A DNA stretch of 64,000 bases from Corydoras sp. C115 (taxonomy: Eukaryota; Chordata; Actinopteri; Siluriformes; Callichthyidae): NCBI GenBank assembly GCA_019802505.1, contig JAFMOC010000011.1, forward strand, positions 2,003,501-2,067,500. The letters are read 5' to 3'. How positions within the stretch are numbered: the first letter of the stretch is position 1; the number at the start of each line of letters is the position of its first letter. Shown here in pieces: positions 45,659 through 58,628 of the stretch. Position numbers and translations under genes: made by a program. A model generated the notes under the pieces. It was given only the letters and a program-made list of their open reading frames with translations, was not told the origin of the DNA and ran no database searches.

Positions 45659-48600
45659 GTAGGAAAGCTGTCGCACTAATTTCTGCACGGCCAATTAAAG
45701 AGCGACGCGTATATGTTAAAAAGATGAGTGTTAAAGGCATGTGTCAAACCTCAGAGTTTTAGGTGATTTAACACGTTAGTGTGACATTCGCTTATCATTG
45801 CATCGAACTGCTGTTTAGTTAGCATTTAAAATTATTGTTTATTATTTACTGATAAAGTAACACAGTCGCGACCGTGACGTATATGACAATTAGCGGAAAA
45901 GTTGTTTCCTTTGAGCACTTTTAAAACTATTCTGTACCAAAGGGCATAACTATATAACGACTTACACTACACTTACACTACACTTACCAAACACCACACC
46001 ATCAAACAACACTGTCTCCCATACTACTGTACACAACTGTGCTAAATGCTAAACAACTAAACTAAATACTACACAACTAAACTGAATACTACACAACTAA
46101 ACTGAATACTACACAACTATACTAAATATAACACAACTACATTAAATACTACACAACTTCATTAAAAATGATACTAAATACTACACAACTACGTTAAATA
46201 CTAAACTGAATACTACACAACTATACTAAATATAACACAACTACATTAAATACTACACAACTTCATTAAAAATGATACTAAATACTACACAACTACGTTA
46301 AATACTAAACTAAACACTACACAACTATACTAAATACTACACAACTACGTTAAATACTAAACATTACACAACTATACTAAATACTACACAACTACGTTAA
46401 ATTCTACACAACTTCATTAAAAATGATACTAAATACTACACAACTATGTTAAATACTAAACTAAACACTACACAACTATACTAACTATTACACAGCTACA
46501 TTAAATACTAGACAACTTCATTAAAAATGAAGCTAAATACTACACAACTATGTTAAATACTAAACTGAACACTACACAACTATACTAAATACTACACAAC
46601 TACGTTAAATACTAAACATTACACAACTATACTAAATACTACACAACTACATTAAATACTACACAACTTCATTAAAAATGATACTAAATACTACACAACT
46701 ACATTAAATACTAAACTAAACACTACACAACTATACTAAATACTACACAACTACATTAAATACTACACAACTTCATTAAAAATTATACTAAATACTACAC
46801 AACTACATTAAATACTAAACTAAACACTACACAACTATACTAAATATTACACAACTACATTAAATACTACACAACTTCATTAAAAATTATACTAAATACT
46901 ACACAACTACATTAAATACTACACAACTACATTAAATACTAAACTAGACACTACACAACTATACTAAATACTACACAACCTCATTAAAAAATGATACTAA
47001 ATACTACACAACTATGTTAAATACTACACTAAACACTATACAACTATACTAAATACTACACAATTACTTTAAATACTGCACCAGAGAAAAAAACAGCAAA
47101 TAATGGCAGCACGGTGACTCAGTGGTTAGCATGTTTGCCTCTCAGTGTTGGGGATTCCAGGTTCAAATCCCAATATGGGTGGAGTTTCCATGTTTTCCCC
47201 ATGTCCGCTTGGGTTTCCTCCGGGTTTTCTGGTTTCCTTCCACAATCCAAAGACATGGATTGAAGGTAAATTGAATGCTCTAAATTGCCCAATATAGTGT
47301 GTGTGAGTGTGTGACCAGCGATAGATTGGTGCCCTGTCCTGGGTGTATCTGCCTACACAACTACTATAAATACTAAACAACTACATTAAAAACTATTCTA
47401 AATAATACACACCTACATTAAAAACTATTCTAAATACTACACAACTACTACAACTACTACTTTACTACTGAATGTGTTCTCATCTTGGTTATACACTAAA
47501 AAATTTTTTTACATTTTAGCAGACATAACAACAAAGCACAGTATGACTAGAATTAATTAGCAAAAAAAAAAAAACTAAGATTAATATGCCCCTTTGATAG
47601 CCTATTAGTACTATAACTGACCGCTAAAAGAATGTGGCATAATCTTATGTTCACACATCCAACATGTTTGCTGCATTTATGAAAAGTGTCTTCCTCCCTG
47701 ATGGTTATGATTTGATTCCTTTTGTAATTTTTTTGTCTCTCCAATAACTCCTTTTCAATTTTAACTGTCCTTTTAATGTTTGACACTGACAAAAGTGTCT
47801 TTTTCTCCATTGTTCTCCATTGTAGCATTAAACATAATGTGTTAAAGTTAACCTAGAAAGCAGAAACAGCTTAATTAATTACGTCATTCATCATTATTAA
47901 TTATTTTGCCTTTCCTCTTATTCGTCCCAAACACCAGAAGTGGAAGGTTCACATGCAATCTGTTTTGTGTAATCTTTGCTGATGTTGCTAATGTTTTTTC
48001 TCTACAAATTGTGCTTTGATGTTTCATCAGGTCACCCTGTAAGTATTTTGCATAAACACAGAAGTTAGTTGAATATATCGGATTGCAGCTGGACCACAAA
48101 CAGAGCTGTACCTATGCAGTGGTATATAATTTGTTAACATGATAACAGAAAAAAATTACAGAAAGTTCAGAGAAGCAGAAATTTCTATTTTATAAACTAA
48201 TTTGGTTTCATGTGGACTGATGAAAAAGATCACTGACCAGATTAAGGCTGCAGCTAACCATTATTTGTGTTAATTAGTTTTTAAAGATCTGTAATTATTT
48301 TTTTACTAGACAGAGTACAAATGAGACACACATAAAGAATAAGAATTTTAGTTCAGATAATTACTATTCTATAAAAAATGCTTATAAAAATAAAATGTGC
48401 GAAGCTTCAATGGTCATGGGGAGTTAGCTCAGGGTTTTAATTGATCCACAATTATTTTTTTGCTGTAGGACTGAGTGCATCTCATATGTAATTCTAGTTA
48501 TAGTACATATGAATACTTGTTAAAATTACAGATGTCTGCTTTCAGGCCACACAAGACGAGCTGAAGGCATCATATCGCCGTCTTTGCATGCTTTACCACC

Positions 48601-51600
48601 CTGATAAACACAGAGATCCTGAACTAAAAAGACAAGCGGAACAGCTTTTTAACTTGGTACACCAGGCATATGAAGGTAAGAACATGACTTTCTTACTATT
48701 ATCATTTTAAATAATAGGTTTGTCTTTAATGCTCATAATTTCAGATGCGTTGTACCAGTTAATACACTACAGCTTGTTCTTCTTTTTTTTTTTTCTCTCT
48801 CAGTTCTAAGTGATCCACAATCAAGAGCTATTTATGATATTTATGGGAAAAGAGGGCTGAGCGTAGAAGGATGGGAGGCAAGTTATAAGATTAAAATCCT
48901 AATATATAATTCAGCCAGTATATGTTTTAAGCTTTTTGATAAAATAATAAAAAATGTTTATTTATGATTGTATATATGTTACAATATGTTTTTAGTGTAT
49001 TAACCTATAGTGACTTGTTACTATTAGATAGTAGAAAGGAAAAGGACACCGGCAGAGATCCGGGAAGAGTTCGAGCGCCTCCAGAGAGAGAGAGATGAAA
49101 GAAGACTACACCAAAGGACCAACCCTAAGGTGTGATTTATTTATTGATTTATTTGTTTGGTAAAGATTGTTGCATTGATTCATTTGTTTACTTAGTGAAA
49201 ATTTAATGCACAGGGGATAATCAGTGTTGGTGTGGATGCTACAGACCTATTTGATCACTATGAGGAAGATTATGAGGAGCTCTCTGCAGGTGGTGGGGTG
49301 CCCAACATTGAGATCAACAAGATGCATATATCTCAGTCAATAGAGGTTTGTCATATTTGTAAACAGCACATTATTCTGATCTGATTAACTTAAGCATGCC
49401 TTAAAATATTACTGTTGGCCAAAACGTTTATATGATGTATTACTCTTTAACAGCAAACTAGATATTACTGTGTTAATTATGGTGCTTACTTCAGATGACC
49501 TGATGTAAAATGGAATATATTTGGTGGTAGCAACCTTTTGTAGGATGGATCCTCTTGTTGATATCTACACACCATGTCGCAGTTCCTGAGTTTTGTATCT
49601 ATCATTACAAAAAGCAAAAAAGCAGGATGTTTTCTGTATGCAGGTGAATGTAAACAATACAAGCCGCACTATTCGAAGGCAGACTGCGGCATAGTCACAA
49701 ATAAAAGTAGCCCACTGATAAAAACACTGTGCTCTGTGCTACTTCTCATGTTTTCGATGTGTTTGAAATGCATGACTGTTCATTCGGACTATGACATAAA
49801 GCAGAATGTACCAAATAAGCAGTTTTTTACTAAATTTAATTTGTTGGTGCATATATCTCAGTCAATAGCACATTGTCTAGAACCGATTAACATAAAAATA
49901 AGCATGTCTTAAAATACCCCCGATGTGTGCTGGGATAGGTTCCAGCAACTCCTGTGACTTTTTTTTATAATAAGGAGATGAGAATGAATCAAATGAACAA
50001 ATTGTTAATTATTAAGTATGGTTTACTTTCTAAAAATGTATAGGCTCCCCTAACAACTTCAGACACTGCCATTCTTTCTGGGTCTCTTTCAACACACAAT
50101 GGAAATGGAGGTGGAAACATTAACCTTGCACTACGAAGGGTAACTTCAGCAAAAGGCTGGGGAGAGGTATGCACTATGTCTATACTAGAGCTTTATCCCA
50201 ATGACACAAACAGTTTGCCCAACACCTGTTATTTATCTTTAGGTTGAATTAGGAGCAGGAGATACACATGGACCCCTCTTTGGCTTGAAAATATTTCGCA
50301 ATCTGACCTCTCGTTGGTAAGTATTGCAAAGTTTGCAAAGTATTGCAAAATGATAAAAACAATAAAAAAAGAAAGAAAAATATAAATAAATAAATAAATA
50401 AAATAGGGGGAAGTAGGGAGGGAAGGTGATTCAATTTGTCAAGTAGAGGGCATTGTGAGGACAAGCCAAAAATTGCAATGATGGGACAAATTTTAATAGT
50501 GGTACCAATAACTTTTGAGGCAATATCAAAATAATCAGACAAAAATTTATAAATCCTAGTGCAGGAAAAAAAAACATGAGTTTGTTACTATGTTTTTGAA
50601 TGTATTTTGGATGGTTGAGTTTGACATATCATGAGAGCAGCACACTAAAGTACAGCAAGATAAACTTTAGAGGCATCAGGGTGCAGATTGGCTGTAACTT
50701 CTTTTCTTGTTAAAGGAGATTTATAATGCCCATCTTTACATTTAGAATTGAAATGCCTTTTTTCATAATTTTTCAAAAGCTTTATGGTATGGGATTGTGA
50801 CATGTCAATTCTTGTCCCATTTAATTAGTGTGTTCCGCATTCACCTCCGTGTTCTTTTACAGTTTGCTCAACTTGCCCATACATACACTGCATAGATTCT
50901 GATTGAAAAGAAATATACACAATTAGCTTAGAAAGATACACAATTATAATATTCAGGTTTACTTTTTTTGTGTGTGTGTTCTGTACTTGGTACCACTGAA
51001 TCAGAATCAGAATACTTTATGATTCCCTGGAGGAAAATTGTAGTTTTTAAAGATGCTCCATATGTCGTGTTATATACAGAAGTAGAGTAAGAGTTAATTA
51101 GTAAGAAATATGGGGAAAAAATACAGAATGAAGTAAAAATATAATGGCACGTGTCAGTAAGTTATAAATATTAAAGAAAACATATATTGCACTGTGTGTC
51201 AGGTAATATTGCACATTTTAATCATAACTACAATATTGCACATAAATGTTGTATTTTTGAGTGAGGAGTGAAACAGTTTGATGATACAGTTTTATGGTCA
51301 CAGGTAAGAATGACCTCCTGTGGCACTCTGTGGTGCATTTGGCTGGAATAAGTCTTAATCTAAATGTGCTCCTGTGTCTGACCAATATGTCATACAGTGG
51401 GTGGCAGGCATTGCCCATGATGGCCAACTGTGTATTGCATTTAATGAGTATTAATACAGTGCAAGCTGTATGTTCTTAAATGTTTCTAAACAAGCAAACT
51501 AAATCATATTTTTGACAAAAAAAAAAAAAAAAAAAAACATGATCAAAGTGCTGCCTGGGCAGTCATGCACCTCTCATGCCTCGCCTGCTGGAATTTAGAA

Positions 51601-54600
51601 AACATGACCATTCATCAAAGAAATTATATACATCCAAGGGAATACATTTTGCTTTGGCAGAGGACATTACATGAGCAGGCAGATCGAATGTGACTGAGAA
51701 CAGATTCCTGTAAACAGTGATAAAGGTGGAATAGCTCAGTAGTTTGGGTGATGGGTAAGCAATCTGAAGTTCAAATCCCAGGTCCATTGACATTACCAAT
51801 ATGGGTCCATGAGCAAGGACTTGAACCCTCATTGCTCCAGAAGTGCTGTTTAGCCAGCCATTTGTTCTGACCCTAACCAAGATACTTGTAAGTTGCATTG
51901 GATAAAAGAGTCTGCTAAATGACCAAATGTAATGTAAATGAAACACTGCTATATAATTAGCAAACATGTGCTCCAAAAGACTTTTGATTGTGTTGATTAA
52001 GAAGATACAGTGTGTGCTCAACGTGTTTCAGGTTTGTTCACATGTCCTTAGCACTGTCAACTTTTATTAAAATTGTTTGAGCCAGTTCTCGGTTCCATGT
52101 CTAAACAGGGAAAGATTGCAGTACTATTGAATTGAACCTTGTGTGTGACTTCAAGAAACTAACAAAACGAGTTGATTACAAAAATGGCATCAGAATTTAA
52201 ACTGTTTGGGGCAGTACCCAAACCTAAACACTAAATATTTGAATGTTTAATTTTCAAATCAGGCATTGCATCAGAATATCATAAGAATGAAATCTGTACG
52301 TGTATACAGGAGTCACAATTTTAGAGAATGAAAAAAAAAAAAAAGCTGAGCTGATTTTAGCTGATCGGCATGTTGGCTTAATGTACTTACATGAGATTTT
52401 TGACTAGAAGCCAAAAAGCATCTTTGTTTGCCACTCTAGATAACAGCATCTGCTTGGTGCAGTTTGTAATTCTAAAGTTGTAAGAGTTACATTTACATTA
52501 CATTTGGTCATTTAGTAGACGCTTTTATTCAAAGTGACTTACAAGTATCCCAACTTAATGTTTTGGGTCTGAACACAGAGTTACATTCAGCACCCCCTGG
52601 AGCAAATAGGGTTAAGGGCTTTGCTTAAGAACCCACATTGGTAACTTTAGTAGACCTGGGATTTAATCCCACAACGTTTGGATTGTTAACCCAACACCTT
52701 AACCACTGAGCTACCGCACCCACAGTTGTATTGAATTGAACATAAGTAACATTGATTTAAAAAAGACACTACAGGAAAAAAAAATCTAATCACATGTGAA
52801 ACTCTGGCCACCTGCTCTTAACATAATATACAGTACTGTATAATGACATACCAATTTTGTAAGCAGTTATGTTGTTTTATAATAATATTTAACACAAAAC
52901 TCATTTTTGTTATTTATCATGTGAAATACAAAAACAGTTCAGTTTCACTAATTTACTTCTAGTATTTTTGTTTTGCAGCTTTATAACTGCTCAGTGTGCA
53001 ATGCAGTTTTCATCACGTGGAGTGCGTCCAGGTTTAACCACTGTGCTTGCACGTCACCTAGACAAGAACACAATGGGTTACCTTCAGTGGCGATGGGGTG
53101 CTCAGTCTTCCATGAACACCAGCATTGTCAGAGATACAAAGAGTAGCCACTTCACTTTTGCTGTGCAGGTTAGGAAATCCAAACAGCTGGAAAAGCTTTT
53201 TTTTCTTTTTGACCTACCAAAGTAAGCTCTTTTACTGTAAATCTTATAATTTGCTTACCACACTTTTCTCTATTTTTTTTAAGCTTGGAATTCCACACAC
53301 GTTTGCCATGATGAGTTATCAGTACAAATTCCAAAATGATGATCAGACTAAGATCAAGGGTTCTGTCAAGTATGTGCTAAAACATCATTTTAAACCAACA
53401 TTGCAAATTGCTTTTGGATATGAACTAATTTCTTTAAATAAGCGGTTGTAAGATGAATTTCCTGTGTTGTTGCTATAGATCTGGCTTTTTTGGAACAGTG
53501 GTGGAGTATGGTGCTGAGACTAAAATCAGCCGACACAGTGTTCTTGGTGCTACTGTCAGTGTTGGTGTTCCACAAGGAGTCTCTCTAAAAATCAAGTATG
53601 AAACTGCATCACCTAATGGCCATAATATATTATTGTTACTAAAAGTGAGCATTGGAGGGAACAATTAAACCCTTGTTATGTTTCAGATTAAACAGAGCCA
53701 GCCAGACATACTTCTTTCCAATCCACTTGACAGACCAGCTTCTACCCAGCGCAGTTTTTTATGCTACTGTCGGACCTCTGGTATTTTACTTGGCCATCCA
53801 GAGGCTTGTTATCAAGCCTTACCTACAATCTCAAAAGGAACAGTAAGTATTATATGTCTTTTTACTGTAATATGCTTGAGTTTTAAATTAGATATTTTCT
53901 CATCTCATTATCTTCTACTTGGTTCTATGCTGGAGCTGTAGTCACGAGGGGGATGCACCCAAGATGGGATGCCAAACCACCGGTGGGCACACATTCACAC
54001 AGAACACACAAAAATTTAGATGGGGCAATTTAGAGCAGCCTACTTGCATTGAATCCATGTTTTTGGACTTTGTGTGGAAGCCAGCGAGCCCAGAGAGGGC
54101 CTTCGCAGACACGGGAGAACATAAAGGCTCCTAGATTAACATTCGAACCGGGATTATCAGCACTTAGAGGCAGGCATGTTCACCACTACACACTACCAAT
54201 GTCCACCTGTTAAATTATATGATAACTAACTGCTTAGTGCTGCTCTTGCATTTCTGGTTTTTCACTACACCAAAATATTACAGCTGGCCAAAAAGTTAAT
54301 ATTTAATATTATTCTTTAACAGCAGGTTAGACATTACAGGGTGTGGCAGGATCGCTGTGGCGCAGAAAAAGAAGGTGGTGGCGTCGTTGATGGACTTTGA
54401 TTCCGGTTAATTAATGGAAATGACACAGGTCCGCCTTATGAGTGTGCGCCCTCTAAAACCAGGAACATCAAAAGTGAAAGAGAGATACCAAATGTACCAA
54501 AATGTAACGAGGGGTGGGTACGAATGAGGACCGGAGACAGGATTTCTCTCAACAGCAATGGGCTTTATTACAGAGTATTTAAAATCACACTCAAACTACA

Positions 54601-57600
54601 ACTGTAATGGCCTGGTGTCGCTCGCCGAAGTCCAGCTTTTCACCGGTCTCTCCCTCCGCAGCTTCTGATGCTCCCGGTTTTAAAGTGCGCACACTCCATC
54701 GGGCCCGTGTCAGGTGCATTAATTAACTGGAATCAAAAGTCCATCAATGACGGCTACATCGTCTCCCCCTCAGGGAGGGGGGGCACCACACAGTGTCTAA
54801 TGAATTATGGTGCTTACTTCAGATGACCTGATGTAAAACTTAATATCTTCAGTTGTAGCAGCCTGTTGTAGGATGAGTAGATCCACTTGCTGACATTATT
54901 CTACTCTCTCTCACACCGTGTTGCAGTTCCTGAGTTCTGTATCTGTCATTACAAAATGCAATAGTCCTGTACCTTTAGTCAGTTTTTAATGACACTATGG
55001 TTTGGGGTTTAACCAAGTCTTTAACTAGTGTTAATTGTCGGTTTTTGACCTTTGTTTGTGCTAGGTTAGTAAAATGGTCGACTTATTCACGTCCTTCTGA
55101 ATTCACTCTGCCTTGGAAACTTGAACTTGCCTTAAACTTTAAAGACTCTTAACATAAAGGGTCACAAACGGGTTCTGATTGTATCATCTCTGGTTTCTTT
55201 AAAACTTTACAGCGATTTAACGAGATGTTTTCAGTATGTCGTTAAATGTAAACAATACAAGCCGCAATATTTGAAAGTAGAACTGCGGCATAGTCACAAA
55301 TGAACTTGCCCACTGATGAGAACCCTGTTCTCTGCGCTACTTCTTATGTTTCCGTTGTGTTGGAAATGCATGACTGTTCATTCGGATTATGACATAAAGC
55401 AGAATGTACCAAATAAGCAGTTTGTACTAAATTTAATTTGTTGGTGACTACCCCCTCTCTTTAGGGAATTGGAGAAACATCGTGAGAGTGCAGCCTCAGA
55501 CATTGCCAGAAAGAAGCAAGAGGCAGAATCTGCTGTGAGTCTGCACGGGCCACATAAGCTGCTTATAGTTCTTAATGTACACTCGTTTGACACTTCCTTT
55601 GTGTTGCATGAAAGATAGCAGTATGTTGTGGTTACACTATTCTATATTTGTTCATTGATGACTGTCACAATGATAAATGTGTGCATTTTTGTGTCTCTGT
55701 AGGTTCTGCTGATGCAGGAGTCTGTACGGAGAATCATTGAAGCTGAGGAGTCTAGAATGGGTAAAAAAAAAAGCTTTTGTCTGCATATATCTTGACACCA
55801 CTGCTCACAAAATTGAAATTCCAATGGAGACAGCAAAGTAAAAACGTTAAAAAAAAGCAAACACAAACAATATGTGTCGTATTTAGATAATAAATCAGAT
55901 TTATGGTATGTCATGATTGGCACTTAGTGCTCAAGTCTCACAACTTCTGGAAGTTCTGTGGTCTACACCGGCAGATTTAATGAAATTTGGATTCAAACAA
56001 ACTTTGGAATCTTATTAAGCACTATCATTCAAAGATAATTTAAATGCTTATTTGCTAATTTGTGCATAATAACCAATTAATTTTGTAATGCTGGAATACT
56101 CAAAATATTTGCTTTAATCACACCTGTTTTTGAACGAGCGTCACTCCCTCACCAAAATAAATGAAAATAATTCGATATATTTGTTGAAATCTATTGTGAC
56201 AGTTTCATGTTGATGATTAACACCCAGAAAAATCACAAAGTTTAGGTTTCATTTTTCATTTAAATCGTTACTCACATTTTGTGCTTTCACAACTCAGGTA
56301 GTCAAATGTTTTTAATGCATTTCCTACTTGCTAATTAATTCCTAATGCCTTCTGTTGATGAAAGTGGGGTGCAGTTTTAAAGAATTACATTTTGCTGTGA
56401 ATGACTGGGTTTGAATATGAGAGATTAGATTATATAGAAAAAACAAAATGTAATTATTTTGGATCTTATTTTGAATTATTTTGGAAATGAGACAAAGGTT
56501 CATCACTTAGCAACAGGTATATACATTTACAAACTAATATATTTGGGTTATATGGTCACTCACATTTATTGTTAATGCAGTTATAAAGAAACTGTCCTGT
56601 TTTAATTTAATTAAAATCAACTTGTGGATGATATTTAAACCATAAGTGCGTAGTAATGTTTTTTATTGGCATATTGGAAGGATTTGTGTTTAAATTTAAA
56701 TGGTGATATTATTGTGTATATGAAATATTTACATATAGTTTTATAAAATTAAAGTACACCTTCTGTTAGTGCCATGGTTTACATATCAGAACATAATAAG
56801 CTTCTGGTGCTTAACGAAAATTATGTAAACCCTTGCAAGCTCAGCACTAAAATAAAAAAATATATAAAAATGTGGCAAAAGGACTGGGAAAACAAGAACA
56901 CAACAAACTTTACAAAATCCACCCCAACATCCAAGTACGACCAAAACCATTGACTGGAAAGAGATGCAATCAGAAAACGTGCACAACATACCACAGTAGA
57001 CATATTCACTTAACACATCACACCTGGTGAAAAGAGAACAGCCACCAATATGTGTCATGCATTACACAAACTATTGAGCATATATTAACAATATATGATA
57101 CAGAACGGCAAATATTTGCAAGAGCAGCCTCCATGGTGTACATTTTTTAACAAAACTAAAGCATAAGCTCAAATCAAATTTTCAAAAAGTGCAAAACTGA
57201 AAATGACTAACATGTAAACATGGTGTTAAAGAGCCAATAAGCCAACTAAATAACCAAAATAATGTAAATACAACCTCAGACAACTTGACAAATTTACATG
57301 GACCAGTATACTCCATGAAACAAACTAGCTTGTGGTTGATTTTGGCAGCAAATAATATTTCCTGAAGAATAACAGTCTCTCACATCATTGAGAAGGTATT
57401 TTGACCCACTACTTAATACAGTGTTTGCGTGTATTCGTTTATTTACAGCTTGACCACAGAATTTACACACAATGGCCTAATATTTTCGATTTGGACTTTC
57501 ATTTTTCCAGAAGTGTTCTGGTTGTAACTCTGGTGCAGCTTTAATGCAAGCCATAGTTTTTCCGAGTCTTTTTCTCTCTGTACTGTTATAAACATTAACA

Positions 57601-58569
57601 TGCCAGAGTCTGAAATGTACCACTTGTTTTTTAATTGCACATTCTGATCCTAGGATGAATTTGCTAAATACTGGCATCATTTTTGTTAACTTAGTAATGA
57701 CACAGTGTAATTTGTCGTGTTGTTGATCTAAGGCTATAATTTTGCAGTCGTAGGCTTGTGGTTAAGGAACCAGCCTCGCGACCTGAAAATCCCTGGTTGA
57801 ATTTCCGGTCCCACCAATTATTATGCCTGAAGTGCCCTTGAGCAAAGCACCTAACTCCATTTGCCATATACAAGGCTGCCCACTGCTCAGGGCACATGTG
57901 CTTACTTCGCCAGTGTATGTACATATATGTGTGTGTGTGTGAGAGAGATTCACTGCATGGATGGGTTAAATGTGAAGGACAAATTCCTTTGTGTGTAAGA
58001 ACAGTAGGCTTACAGTAGGAGGTGCTGCCAATTTCTTGGAGGTGTCATCAGCTCTTTGACCATGGCTCTGTCAAAACACTATGGCTATGACAATTACTGG
58101 ATGGAAAGCGCTATATAAATAAATAATATTAACTTGAACTGAGTGAAATAAATCACTTTATCTCTTTTTTAGACCATCTAAGAATTAGATTTAGATTAAT
58201 TTTCTTGTCCTAACATTTAAAACCATCAAATTCATGGTGTCATTTTTTTCTATAGCGCTCTATGGGGTGATACAGTAGCTGTTTATCAAACAGTTGCAGA
58301 TGTATTTTATGTTTTTGTTTTTTTCAGGCCTTATTATTCTTAATGCCTGGTATGGGAAATTTGTGACCGATAACAGTAGAAAGCACGAAAGAGCAAGAGT
58401 CATCGATGTAACTGTACCACTTCAGTGCCTGGTAAAGGACTCCAAACTCATTCTTACAGAAGCCTCAAAGGTAAAGTAACCAAATACATTACAACTTGTT
58501 AACCAAACCTCATCCCAACAAACTGAGTAATCTGAGAAAAATTAGTAATTTACACACACACACACACAC

Positions 58570-58628
<59 letters not shown>

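Larger units (their letters stand above)
45659..48545 (+). other. dnajc11: dnajc11 intron 1
   Basis: 2.9 kb with a GT donor and CAG acceptor. It holds the G-poor minisatellite (45957-47470) and a SINE. The rest (47470-48545) is AT-rich single-copy-looking sequence without a recognised feature. Confidence 0.85.
50317..52978 (+). other. dnajc11: dnajc11 intron 7
   Basis: 2.66 kb. Holds a LINE-like fragment (50997-51440), an A-run at 51519-51537 and two SINE-B copies in opposite orientations (51727-51940, 52489-52721). The rest is AT-rich and unremarkable. Confidence 0.8.
53843..55464 (+). other. dnajc11: dnajc11 intron 11
   Basis: Holds the old SINE-A, the LTR fold-back and the block duplicated in intron 5 (54272-54352 and 54789-55448), which runs to within 20 bp of exon 12. 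Confidence 0.85.

Noticed and set aside
45957..47470. CRISPR-like array
   Set aside because: Continuous minisatellite without unique spacers, in a vertebrate intron.
49574..49912. 112-codon frame in dnajc11 intron 5
   Set aside because: Within the intronic duplicated block; its duplicate in intron 11 is not open and the dnajc11 protein is complete without it.
51563..52021. 152-codon minus-strand frame in dnajc11 intron 7
   Set aside because: Overlaps the SINE-B copy at 51727-51940 and has no recognisable protein features.
57745..57835. Possible tRNA gene
   Set aside because: Box A- and B-like sequences belong to a tRNA-derived SINE head; no cloverleaf with acceptor stem is apparent. The same applies to all SINE-A and SINE-B heads.
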